Shown here one piece after another: positions 21,301-33,799 of a DNA stretch of 64,000 bases. Where the stretch lies: the NCBI GenBank assembly GCA_014281115.1, contig JACONQ010000001.1:4154001-4218000 (forward strand). Reading direction: 5' to 3'. This DNA is from Laburnicola sp. R22_1. Its lineage: Eukaryota; Ascomycota; Dothideomycetes; Pleosporales; Didymosphaeriaceae. Position 1 is the stretch's first letter. Each line of letters opens with the position of its first letter. A program made the position numbers and the translations under genes. The notes beneath the pieces are model-generated. The model saw nothing but the letters and a program-made list of their open reading frames with translations, did no database searches and was not told the origin of the DNA.

Positions 21301-24300
21301 TTTACTTTAACTTAGTACTAATACTATTATTCTCTCCCCTCTTAAGAAATAAGCTGTCTCTTAGCTTATAATGCGCTAATATTCTAGCTAGCTTACTTCT
21401 CCTAATAGGCAAAGTCTAAGGAGTTAAAGTTTACTAGTAGTAGCGAAATCCCTACTTACTTTATTCTTATAGAAATATTCTATATATATCTTACTAGCCT
21501 CTATAATTTCTACGCAAATATAAGATGTTTAGGCTTAGGCCTCTATATAACTTTATTAAGGCCTGTAGAATTAATTTCCTCTAAGAGATTATTAGTATCT
21601 ATAATATTAGGTTCTAGCATTATATTAAGATCTATTATTGTGCGTAAATAGAATTAAATAATATAATTACCTAGCGTTCTATTATAAAAGAATATTCTAT
21701 TAAGCTCCTTAAGTATGTACTATCCTTTACTATATAGTAGCATAGCCCTAATTCTAAAGGGACCTTAGTACCTTCTAGTAAGCTTAACTTTGCAACTTAT
21801 ATTGCTAGCCTAAAAAGTATTATATACTAATACTAAATCGCCTTATTATAGTGGCTCTATTCTAAAAGTGCGCTAGTTGTTAAACTATTTCTTTCCTTAT
21901 TCGCGTAGTTAGATAGTTTAGTTAATAGCTTCTTAGAGATAATAATTACGCTTCTTAAACTACTCTACTCTAATAGCTAGAAGTTCTTTAGTAGTATAAA
22001 CCTATTTCTATAAAAGTGTCTACTATATTAGGATGTAAAGTTTAATAAAAAAAATATATTCTCTTCTATACATTAGAAAGGCTAGTGTTTTACCTATAAA
22101 TTGCTTTACTATAACTTAATTAGCCTATAGAGCTTTAGGTAGATTCTAGACCTAGTTGCCCTTTATCTTTCGCAGTACACTAATAAGCTCTTAGTAGCCT
22201 CTTTTTACTAGACCTTACCCTTATAGGTAATAAGCACTAGATACTACTTATTAGATACTAAACTATTTAGCTAAGTCCTCTACTAAGCCTCTATTCTTTA
22301 GTTCTCTATCTACTAATAGGTAAAAAGAAATGTCCCACCTACTAAAGATAAATTCTTCTAAGAACTAGGCAACTGCGGCTAAGTTAGTATTAGTAAGTGC
22401 TTTTACTTTAGACTATCTAAAGGTATAGTTTCTAGTAATAACTATAAATTTCTTTCCTCCTTTGCTTTTAGGCATATACAGTATATCCACTATAACCTAT
22501 TCCTAGATTATATCTATTCCCTATATAGAATATAGCTTCTCTACTAATCTTCTAGTAAAATACGCCTAATATTTAGCGTAAGTCTTAATATATTCCTTAA
22601 CACTCTAATATAAATTTAGCTAGTAGTAATATGCTATAATCTTCCTCTAGGTGTCTTCTTATTCTTAATAGCCTAATTCCTTATAAAGTTGTTGCAGAAT
22701 ATCTATCTATTAGACTAGGTTATTTATAACTCTGCGCAGCGACCTATTTCCTATAGTTTAATACTATAGTATGCCTCTTATAACCCTATACTTCTAAGCT
22801 TATAGTCTAATATACCTTTAGTTTTTCTTAAGTAGATCTTTAGGTATAGTTAGAATTATAAACTAAGTTATAATATTGTAAAAGTGTTTAGTGTATAAGT
22901 TAAAGAGAATTTTAGGCAGGTTATTTATAGCAGACTCCGGATATTCTATTTTTACTTTAGCCTCCTTACCTATAGTAGAGGATATATTACTAATATGCCC
23001 TAAATACTTCTTAATAAAGTCCTTAACATCTTCTTCTAGCTATTTAGGAGGAACCTAACCCTTTTACTATCTACGTCTTAAGAGCGTATTAGCAACTATA
23101 TTTTTACGCCCTAAGATATAGTAAATATTAAACTCCTAAAATATTAAAAGTGCTAACTAGCAAGTTATTAAAGCCCCTAGTAAGCTGGTTACGCTATAAT
23201 TTAGCTAGGCAATTAAGGTGTAGAAGTTAGTTTCTATAATAAAGTGTATTCTATAATTCTAAGATTAAAACTTTTTAAGTGTAAGAAGAAGGGCTTTACA
23301 CTTATACTTTCCTAAATCCTAATTGTATTTACTCTAAGACTAAATACCCAATTTAAACTATACTAGATAAAAAAGACTATTTAGTTTACATTGCTGTATT
23401 GCAGCTCCCTATCTAATTTTGCTACTATCTACTAAGATGACTACTTTCTATAATAGCTCTAAGTAGTTAATAGACACTAATGCCAGGGTAGAAGTAATAC
23501 TCTTCTTTAATTACTATATTACTATATTCTCTATAATTCTCTCGTAGAACTCTATACTCTTATATAGTAGTGTAAATAGTAGTGTAACAATCTTTAGAAA
23601 GTTTTTAATCTAGATTTAATAGTATATATAAACTCTAAAAAAGATTTAAATATCTTTAGCATAGTTACAAGGCGGCTATTTAATAATCTTAGCCACTTTC
23701 TTTTAGAATAGGTATTAACTATTCTTATTAACTACATAGCTAACTATATCTATAGTAGCATAGCCCTAGTTAGACTTTTTGCCTAATATAGTAATGCCCA
23801 CTAGTTTTATATCCGCTAGAACCTAATTAAGATTTATAAGGTATTCTGCAATATATCTATAGATTCCTTTCTTAAGCATCTCTCTATTATAGTTAGTCTT
23901 TAGACTCTTTACTATAATATTGTCTATATAAGGTATATAATAAAAGAGAATCTAGTTATAAGAAATCTTTATAATAATCCACATAAACTTAGCTATAGAA
24001 TTAGTTATTCCTATAGGTACAGTAATATGCACTACTAGACAAGTCCTAAAGGCGTGTAGAATATAGTTATAGCATAGAAAAGTTTATAAAGGGTTACTTA
24101 GTTATATCTAGAAAAGAAGTTAATAAGAAATATTATAAGACAACTAGCAAACTCTTTTAAGAACTTATTAGGGTTTAGAGAAAGATTACTATCTTAGACT
24201 ATAACACTATTAATACGTTGGGCGTTATTAATTAGTTGGTATTCTCTATTCTTCTTCTTAACTAAAAACTATAGATTGCAATATAGATCCTACTATACTC

Positions 24301-25750
24301 TAGCACGCCCTAATTAAGCCTCTACTACACTATATTAATAACGATATCCCTAAGTTTCTAAGAAACTAGAAAGTTCAATTCCTTCTAAGCAATATAGATA
24401 ATAGTATAAATCTTAACTAGTAAAGCTATATTAGAATACACTCGCTCTAGCTTAGTAAATTTAAAAGATAGGGCTAGTTCCATTTAATATAGGACTTCTA
24501 GCAATATATCTCTTTCCTAAGGTAAGAAATTTAGACTAACATTTATTTCCATAATCTATTTTAGTATTAACTAATTGCCTCTTAGGAATTTTGCCCACTA
24601 GTTAAAAAGATATTTATTAAGTAGCGATGGCCTAGTGTTAGTCCTCTTTTACTTTTTTATAGCCTCCTACTTCTAGTTTAACTAGCCCTTAATATTCTAA
24701 GACTTAACGCCTAAGTTATATATAGAGTTAATCTTCTTATTCTTAGTCTTATATATAGTGTTTACTTTAAAAGCTATTCTAGTTCTATCAATTATCTTTA
24801 TCTATTCTGCCTAGAACATATTACTCTTAATCCTTATTGCCTTATTAGACTCTATCTACATAGTTAGAGCCTAGAGAATCTTATTAACTTCTTTGTCGCA
24901 GTCTAGTAAATTAATAACTAGAAGTGCTTAGTTATCTTAAATAATAATACTACTATTTATGTGCCTCCTAATTATACCTTAATTAGCGTAGTAGATAAAA
25001 TCCTTATTTAGATTCATTACTAACTAGTCCTTATTAGCATTTTATATAAGCTATTTATCTCTATTTGTAATTTCCTCTTCGCAAGTTAGTACTGCCTAAT
25101 TTAGCGCCTACCTCTATGCCCTTAGCCCTAATTCCTACTTAAGCTTAATATTAGTCTTACTTATTATTAACATTAACCTATAGTAAAGCTACTACTCTAA
25201 GACTATATTAGCGCTAAGTTCTAGGTATTTTAGGTACTTAGGAACGCTAGCCCTGGCTACTATATTCCCTTAAAGTTTTCTATTACCTTAGTAATAATTA
25301 CACCCCTTAGATTAAATAGATTAGCGTGAGTAACTATAAATCGCGTAGAGTAGAGCTTCTTATTATCCTATAGCTTATAATAGGTCTTACTATTATTCTT
25401 ATAAAAGAATTCCGCCTTTGTGTTTACTAAAAATAGGTTTCTTAGAATAATAGCGCTAGATAAGGATCTAACAACAAATAGCGTTATTATAATAATAACC
25501 TAGCCCACCCTGATTAGAGTTTAAAACACAACACCTTAGAAATTCTTATAATTGCTATTTACAGTTATTTGTTTTATACTTTATAATTAAGGTAGTATAG
25601 ATATAATTTAGAGGCCTGTAGCTTTAGTAGTGCTAAGATAAATTGTATTGAATTCCGCACCTATATTAAGTAAGGCACTTATCTAATACTTATTAATCTA
25701 GTATAATACTTAGAAACAGTCTCTTTTTATATATTTAACCCCAAATTCTC
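21300..25750 (-). pseudogene. Element B Pol remnant: protease, RT, RNase H, integrase
   Basis: In minus-strand translation a protease-like ALLNIGAEFNTI lies near 25650, with Asp changed to Asn. An RT catalytic box reading YIDNIIVKS lies near 23915. The connection/RNase H signature KDI-IFF-VYIYY--IKNF (stops shown as dashes) lies near 23620-23690. The order fits Ty3/gypsy Pol. Integrase is expected at about 22600-21300, but I saw only weak traces. Stops are TAA or TAG, and the catalytic Asp residues are partly lost. Confidence 0.65.
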
Positions 25751-28700
25751 TCTTAAGATTCTTTCTATTAGTAATAGTTATAGTTAGTGTTACTTTACTA
25801 AACTATGCCTTTGCAATTAATACGCCTATACTAGCTACCTAGTTTACTTATAGAAGTACTTAAGATAAATCTAGTTTATAAGACCTATAGCAAGTAATTA
25901 CTCTATTCTTAAGCTTAACTAATATTTATTTAGAGACTTAGATTCTAGAGATAGGTGTATAGTTAGCGTGCCTAGTGTTTAAGTCTTTATTAGTTACTTC
26001 CTCTATAGTAGTAGCTACTATCTATAGCTAGTATAGGTCCCTTTTGCTAAAAGCATTCTTAAATATTGTCTTTTTAACTCTTAGTATGTTGCTAAGTACT
26101 TCTTAAACTATTAGGCTAACTCTAGCGTTTATTACTTAGGACAGCATATCTTTAGAACTACTTATTAGGATATTAACTGGTTTTATTTTCTTTTTAGCTA
26201 TAGAGATCTCCTTTCTTATGGTTAGACCTAAGATATTATTAGGCCCACGCATCTTCACATCTTCTATGCCTTCTATTAGAAAATCTTATTTTAGAAAAGA
26301 CACTTACTTTATTATTCTTTTATTCTCCTTATTATTGTCCTTCCTCCTATAAACTATAGGAATGCCTTATTTAGAAACTTTAATATATATAATTATCCCT
26401 ACCTTTAGCAATTCTCTAAAACCTAGTTAGATTATTAGGATATTTAAGCTCGCGGCTTATAGTTTACATAGTAGATTTAGGAACTAAACTATTACTAGTA
26501 TGTCTTTATCTAGAATAGCTTGCTCCCTCTAAGCCACTTTAAATTCCTCTTTAAAAAGAAGGCTAGGTGCTATTATTTTACTAAACGCAAACTGGCTGCT
26601 ATTAGCTTCTATAACTAATCCTACCTAGTAAGTTATTGCTCTTATTATAGCTCTCTAACTCTAAGACATTTATAGGGCCTCCTCTATTACTCTATCTATC
26701 CGCTACTTATTCTATACTAGGCAGATTAGTATCTAATTTTGCTTGCCCTTAGTGCCAATATATTAGATTTTGCCCTAATTATTAATTAGTTAGCCCTACT
26801 AGACTTTTTGCGATTCTGTGTTATAGTACACCTGTTTATTATTCTTAAGTAAATTTCTCTCCTTACATTTCCTATTTATAATAATATAGTCCTTTCTACA
26901 TTTAAAGTATTCTTTAAAATAGTTGTCTTTTTACTATATTAGGTCTATTGCTACTATAGCTATATATATATTAACTTGTATTAGCGCTCCTATATAGGCC
27001 TAAGACTAGGTTAGTGCATAGTACTAGGGCTGTTATAGTACTATTTACTTTAGAGCCTACTCTACCCTTATAGTAATTTTCTAGTAAATAGCTAGGTCTA
27101 ATATAATCTCTATTTCTTAAGGGTTCTAGTTCTAAACTAGAATGTTCTAAAGCCTTATAGCCTTAAGCCTTTTAGTTAGCTTATTTACTTTATATTAAGA
27201 GATAGTGAAGCTTAGGGCTACTTGCGCGCCTAAAGCTCCTTATAGTCTTACTTATTAAAAGTTTAAATTAAGTCTAATAGGTTAAAAAACACTCTATAGT
27301 ATTAGTAGTACTTATAGCTTAATAGTCTAAGATATTATTAGCGCTTAGATTTAATATATTAGATCTAGTATATGTTCTTCTAACTAGATTTAAGCCCTAC
27401 TTAAAAGTCATCTCTCTATTATATTAAAGTTAAGCTCTATAGGTCTCTTTATTAACTAGTTGTTCTTTATTAGGATATTGCTCACTAGCTGCTTACTTAG
27501 GCCTTAAATAAGGAGCATACCCTTTTAGCTTTTTATAACTATGCCTATCCTTAGGCATTTTCTAAACCTAATTGTAAACTAGTTTAGAAAATTATAAATA
27601 TTAAGATTTATTATTACTTAACACTACACTAGCTACGCCTTTAATACTTTCTCTATCTTCTTAGTTTAGGCCTAATTTTAACTACGCTAACGTCTACGCA
27701 TAGCCACCTACAGCTTTTACTATACCTTTTCTTTTTCTACCTTAGAGTATTCTAGTATTAAAAAGCTAAGCACATCCTAAATCTCTTAGCTATAATATTT
27801 TTTAACTCTAATAATCTTATCTTTCTTAGAGTACTAGTAGTAGTTCGCGCGTTTTTTATAGTCTTAAAGGAACTAAGTTATATTATCTTTTACAAAGTGC
27901 AGCTCCTTACCTAAGAATAGGTTAGGTTCTATAATAAGGCTCTACACTAGGTTCTACTAGGTGGCTTTATTAGTAAGGGATTATAGGACTATTACTATTT
28001 ACGCTATAAAGATATTAGCGTCTTTAGCTAGCTAAGGCGGTATTAGTACTTTCCCTTTAAATTCTTATAAAGAGCTTTTTATAAGGGGCAGAGACCCTCT
28101 AGTAGGTATATAAATATTCTTATTAGTTAAGCTTATTATTTCTACAAACTAATAGTCTAAGGAAATTTTAGGCTTAGGTTCTTATACTTCCTAAGTGCTA
28201 GAATATTAAGGAACTTATACATCTTACTATAATCTAGGCCCTCTAACTAGGATTGCTAATAGTTATTTAGTCTTCTAGTAGCAGATATTATTATTACTAG
28301 TTATCTAGTTAGTTTCTTAGGTAGTTAGAGTTAGTATTCTAGTTCTTCTTTGTTACTTCTATTTCTACCTCTACACACCTATACTTATTATTATCTCTTA
28401 GCTTTCTCTAACTCTATCTTAGTTTTAGGTTCTAAGGGTAATGCAGTATCTAGCTTTAGTTCTTTTCTTAGTCTAAGTCTAAATGTCCTAGTTTATTCTT
28501 AGTTCTTATCTATTTATAATTACTTAGTTGTCTAGTTCTAGTAAAGTAATTTTGGCTCTAAGCGTCTTTTAGCGCCTAGTTCTAACTACTTCTTAATCTA
28601 GGCTTCTATTTTTATTCTATTTCTATACTTCTTATACCTAGGCCTATACTCTATATATAATATTATATATATACTAAAGTTATTATTTTTATTATTTATT

Positions 28701-29371
28701 TCTAGAGGCTTGATGTTATAACTCTAAGAGTCGCTTAGTGCCTAGTTCTAGTTATTTCCTAGTCTGGGTCCTAGTCTAGTCTAGTGCTAGTCTAGTCTAG
28801 TGCTAGTCTAGTCTAGTGCTAGTCTAGTCTAGTGCTAGTCTAGTCTAGTCTAGTTCTAGAGTCCACGCTCTATGTATAATTTATACATATACTAGAGTTA
28901 TTAGTATTTATTATTTATTTCTAAAGGCTTAATATTCTAACTCTAAGAGTTATTTAGTGCCTAGTTCTAGTTATTTTCTAGTCTAGGTCTTAGTCTAGTC
29001 TAGTCTAGTCCTAAAGCCCACGCTTTATACCTAATTTATATATATACTAGAGTTATTAGTGTTTATTATTTATTATTTATTTCTAGCAGTGCAGTTTAAT
29101 AAGGGCTAGTATAATAGCTAATTAAAGCTTAGGTTATATTTCTATTTTAAGGTTAGTGCTATACTTAGTTACGCCTAATTTTACTCCTAAGTTTTTTTTA
29201 GAGTTTCTTTCTATTCTTAGTATATACTGTTCTGCACACTACTGCGCGCCACTATTATTCTATCTTATCTTTTTCTTAGGCAACACTACTCGCCTATATT
29301 AAAGTACTAATATAATAGCCTTCCTAAAATTAAGGTTTTAAAGGTTTAAGTCGCGGGTTAGTCGCTAATTT
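25750..29371 (-). other. Element B 5' region, probable gag
   Basis: About 3.6 kb lies between the 5' LTR (right) and the protease motif, the position of gag. No zinc knuckle or other motif could be confirmed because of RIP. It contains the CTAGT-based minisatellite at 28766-28860 and several shorter repeats of the same pentamer near 28980-29010. Confidence 0.5.
28766..28860. repeat. 16-bp tandem repeat, about five units
   Basis: The unit gtgctagtctagtcta repeats at 28784, 28800, 28816 and 28832, followed by a decayed end. Within it CTAGT repeats as a pentamer. A related shorter run lies near 28985-29010. Confidence 0.9.
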
Positions 29372-29519
29372 TATAGGAGAATCTAGTCCTAATTAGGACT
29401 TAGTAGAAAAACAGATTAAGTTATATATACTAGAAAAAGAAACCGCCTATTAAATTCTTAAGAGCCAATTAGGCACCGGCTTACCACGTGACCCATATAG
29501 TAGAGTTTATTCCACCACA
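29372..29519 (-). repeat. 5' LTR of element B (right copy)
   Basis: 148 bp starting tataggagaatctagtccta and ending ttccaccaca. It keeps more C and G than the left copy (for example caccggcttaccacgtgacc), so the two LTRs have been mutated unequally. Confidence 0.85.
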
Positions 29520-31807
29520 CTAGTAATAAACTAGGCTATCTATTTTAGTAGCTTAGGGTATCCCTAAAGGCAAAATAAGTTAGATAACTAGTAGATTAGA
29601 GTAAGGGCTAATAGCTAGGGGGCGGCTTTTTATTATTAGTGTTCTAGACAATTTTATTAGGCGGTTTACTATTAAATTTATTATCTAAGTATTCTTTCTA
29701 TAAGAAGTTAGACTTAGAGTTAATTAGGTTAGTAAATTTAAGGTTATTATTAGAAAGGTTATTATAATAGGCGGGCTCTTTGTCTTCTAATCTACTACTA
29801 TAATAGGTAGCGCTATAATCTTTAAGGCTATTACTATAGTAAGTAATACTAAGTTCTCCTTTTAGATTAGTAATTTAGTAGAGCGAAAGAGTGCTATCCT
29901 AGGTTATTCTAACTAAGATAGTTTTAATTAAATAGTTAATTCTATAGGTAAGAGCTGCCTAATCTATAGATTAGCTTCTCTAGTAGGTTTATAGTCTTTA
30001 GGTCTAAAGTTAGGAGTAAGACCTAGATTCTACTATATAGTTCCTAGGGACTAGTCTTACTAGTAACTTTTTTAGGTAGTAGGGATAGGGTAACTAAAAG
30101 GCAATTTGTTGTCTAATAGTTCCTTATCTAAGGAAGGCAGCTTAATAGCCTTAATACTACTATCTTTATTAAAGGTGTTCTTATAGCTTAGTTTCTAGTA
30201 AGCCTTTAAGTATATTCTAATAACTTAAATAGTGGGACTAGAAAGCTAGATAGAAATCTCCTTAGAGATGCTCTAGTTAGCTTTTAATAAGCAAGTTATT
30301 TAGTAGATATAGTTCTACTTTTTAAGTAGGCTATCCTATTAGGTAGTATTATCCTAGTAGGAAGGATTAGGTAGTAGAAAAGTCTATAGTAAGATAAGAT
30401 TACTAGTAAAGGTTAGATTCTTATTATCTTTCTAATAAAGACAGCAGTCCTAAGCGTTAACTAGGCAGTTAGCTTGCTTAAAAATTTCTCTAGTAATAAT
30501 AAGATTATAGTTCCCTATTTTATGAAAAATAAACTATATAGTAATACTATATCTATTAATATTAAGCTAGACTATATAATAGGTGTCTAATTGTACGCTT
30601 CTCTTTTCTATAAAGTTTTTAAGAGGAATTAGTGTCTTTAGGTAAAGTAGTTTAACTTTAAGCTATTTTTAGACAGCCTTTATATATCTTAAAGTAATAA
30701 GGTTATAAGCGCTAGCACTAGTGTCTATTAAGGCTTATAATCTAAGAGCTAATCTTTAAAATTTAATTTACACTAGTATAACTAGCTAAGGGTCTCTAAA
30801 TAGCTTAGGAACCCTTACTATCTTACTGTCTATAAGTAGTAATTTTAGTTTAGTATCTATATTTTGTAGTTAAAATTATAGTTTGTTTAGATTAATTAGT
30901 TTAGTAGCTTCTATATAAGCTACTAAATTAGAGTAGTCTAGTAGTATATATTAAGCCTTATTATCTAATAAATTACCTATCTCTAAATTAAAGTAGTAGA
31001 CAATACTAAGCTTATTTAAATTAAAATTATTCTCTACTTTTATATTTGCTTATATAGCTACCTTAGAGTAGTAGCTTAAGTATAGACTTTTAAATTTCTT
31101 ACTATAGCTAGATAGACGTTATACTTTATATACTATACTTTAGTCTAATTATAAAGAGTTAAAAATAGGAGTAGGTCTAGAATAGAGTGTTTATTTTCTA
31201 GTTGCTATATATAAGAGTATTAATCTAAAGGGTAGTACCTTATAAAAAGTCCTTATATGCATCTAGAAAGGGTTTATTATACTATTATTATAAAAAGTTC
31301 AGCTAGCTATAGTTATTTAGCGTTTAATTACTAGGTAGTTAATATTAAAGTTTTTTATATCTTTCTAAAGTATTAACTTAAGACTTCTAGTTAACTTAAG
31401 TTATAATTTATTTTTCTAGGTTTATATGTCTAGTCTACCTTTCTTAGCTAGACTCTTAAAAGCCTATAGAAATATCTAGGTGTTTATTTTATTAGAGAGA
31501 AAAAGCTTATAAAACTTCTTATATACCTATTAGAAAGTAAAGAAATTATAGTAAGTTTTTTCTAGAAATTTAAAGAGTACTTTGAGTTTATAATTTTCTT
31601 AAAAGGCCTAATTTGTTTAACACTAATTTTGCGCTACCTCTTAAGGCGCGTCTTTAAGATAGCTAAGAATAGCTTCTATAAGGTTATCTTAATTTTCTTT
31701 ATTATTATTATCTTAGTAATAGTCTACGTTTATGTAGATCTTATTATATATATTCTTTAGCTAATTTTTAATATTAGGGCTAGGTTAACCTTTTTTATAG
31801 TACTTAT
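29520..31807 (-). pseudogene. Element A Gag-protease remnant
   Basis: Minus-strand translation around 30740-30690 gives ALIDTSASAYNLI, a good match to the D-T-G-A loop of gypsy proteases with Gly changed to Ser. A downstream FIFHKIGNYNLIITR segment near 30530 resembles the second protease block. Upstream (31600-30800) a decayed Gag-like stretch is likely but shows no clear knuckle. RT should follow at lower coordinates but is cut by element B at 29520 and was not found beyond it. Confidence 0.6.
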
Positions 31808-31982
31808 TATAAGGGGCTTTAGACTAAGAGATTAGAGTTGCCTAAGTAAACTTATAAATTTAATAGAGTTTAATAGTAACTCTAGTTATAGACTTATATA
31901 TACTCCTAGCTTAGTAGGAGTATACATCTTAAACTTTAAGGTAGTAGGCTAAGTAACTATAAAAGGGCGCTTAGCCCCATAT
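31808..31982 (-). repeat. 3' LTR of element C (left copy)
   Basis: Starts tataaggggctttagacta and ends near agggcgcttagcccc. It matches 41477-41651 with mostly transition differences. Confidence 0.85.
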
Positions 31983-31983
31983 A

Positions 31984-32000
31984 TATCTTCCCCCTTCTAA
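31984..32000 (-). promoter_or_regulatory. Polypurine tract of element C
   Basis: The plus strand reads atatcttcccccttcta. On the minus strand this is a purine run, agaagggggaagatat, next to the 3' LTR. Confidence 0.65.
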
Positions 32001-33750
32001 AAAAATCCTAGCGTTATATTCTATACTCTCTATAGTAGTAGCACTAATTCTCCTCCTGCGCCCCTAAAGTCTTAAGAATAAATCTAATACTATGTGTGCT
32101 AGTAATAGTACTCTAAGTCTCTATAAGGTTTTAAGCATACTTTAGCTAAAGAGAGCACTAGGCTTCTATCCTCTTACCTTTAGTAGGGTAACCTAGTTAT
32201 TATATCTAACGCGTTTATATTTATATCTTTTAGATTCTATAAGGTAACCTAGTTATTGTATTTAATATATTTATATTTATCTCTCTTAGTTTTTATAGTG
32301 TAGCTACCTATTTTAGTTAAGAATTCGCGCTAGTATTGTTTGCTCTAGCTAAGATAAATAAAAAGGTTCCTACTTTAGTTTTGCTTTTTTTCCTCTACTT
32401 TACTACTATATTTATAGCGCTCCTTATTAATATTACGCTATATTCTAATTACTACTCCTACTTTTATACTATTTTTGCTATTTTTCTTATTATTAATTTC
32501 TATTATAGTTAGAGCTAATAAGCAACATCTTATAGTGGTCTTTATAATTCTAAGTAAGTATTTAAAGACTGGCTTAATTGTAGCTTAGTATTCTTCTATA
32601 AAGATTATAATTTATAGCACTCTTACTTATAATAGTAAGCCTTTACTGCCTACTCTAGATTTCTATAGTACTAAGAGCCTTAAGAAGTTTATACATAATA
32701 AGACTATAAAGAACTATTATAGGGTTAGTTTCTTAGTTCTTTTACGTTATTTCTTACTAATTCTAAGTAGTTTTTTAAGGACTTAAGCTGCAATTAATAA
32801 ACCCTTAATGCTATTTATATAATATCTAAGAAGTGTATCTTTAAGACCGTCTATATTTATAAGAAGATCTACTAGTACTACCTTAAGTAGTTTGTTTTCT
32901 ATATATAGAGGCTTATAGGAAAGAAGCGTAACTATAAGGCTTATATTATTTACTCTAGTAAGTATTTAGGTAAGATATATTAATTCTTTAGTAAACTTCT
33001 TTCTTACTAATCTATATCTTAGATCTAGAATAGCTTATAAGAGGACTTTGCTAAGACTAAATTTGCTAACATTGTTCTAGAATATATTTTCTATAGTAAT
33101 AGTTATACTAGTAAGCCTCTTGCTAACCTCTAGTAAGCTTATCTTAACGTCTTTATTTATAAGCATAGCTCTACTATTTAAAGTGCTTAAGTTAAGTCCT
33201 AGAAGATAAATAATACTAATACTAGATATTTTAAATACAATATAAAGCTTCTGCGTTAGGTTTTTATAGTTTAGTAGGATACTTACGCTATTCTTTAAGC
33301 TCTTTCTAATAAACTTACTATAAGTCTTAGATTCTTAAAGTTTATTTTCTTTAGCTAATAATAAACTATAGTTAATTACCACTTCTACTCTACCTATTCT
33401 AGAGTCTTTTTATTAGGATCTAGTTAAGTTTATTCTAGATATTATAGAGACTGTCTACGCTAGCGAGATATTAAAAGCATATAAGATTGCTGCTCTTTTA
33501 GAGCGTATTAAGTAGATTTTAGGTTTTGTAACTATTAGTCCTAATTAGATTACTATCCTTTATAAGAAGGTTAAGGGGATAGATTTTAATTCTAATCTAG
33601 GTAAGAGCAAGTTTATAGGGAAGGAGTAGTGTTTCTATCTATTCTTTTAGAATATTATAATTTTTCTATCCTTATATTTAGTCTTATTATAAAGGTCTAG
33701 AGGTGTTTTCTTATATAGTTTATAACTTTATAAGTATAGCTAAGCTATAA
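32000..33750 (-). other. Element C, unassigned region after integrase
   Basis: About 1.75 kb lies between the end of pol and the 3' LTR. Between about 32560 and 33700 one minus-strand frame stays fairly open, with roughly a dozen TAA/TAG over about 380 codons, and reads like basic protein (for example RISKKQRKRTKKL). The complementary plus frame is similarly open, so strand is uncertain. No known domain was recognised. It may be an additional ORF of this element. Confidence 0.45.
32187..32298. repeat. 56-bp tandem repeat, two units
   Basis: Two copies starting ggtaacctagttatt at 32187 and 32243, each followed by a ttatatttat stretch and a tct-rich end. Confidence 0.8.
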
Positions 33751-33799
33751 GTTTAGCTTCTAAAATACTTCAATTTTTTTAGTTATACTATATCTATTT

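Larger units (their letters stand above)
17192..29519 (-). mobile_element. LTR element B (Ty3/gypsy type), heavily RIP-mutated
   Basis: Direct repeats of 148-149 bp (17192-17340 and 29372-29519) start TG in the left copy and end in ca in the right copy. They are flanked by ctag on both sides (17188-17191 and 29520-29523), a possible 4-bp target duplication. Minus-strand protease and RT/RNase H motifs are readable, so the 5' end is on the right. At 12.3 kb it is about twice the length of common fungal gypsy elements. No open frame over about 65 codons survives. Confidence 0.82.
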
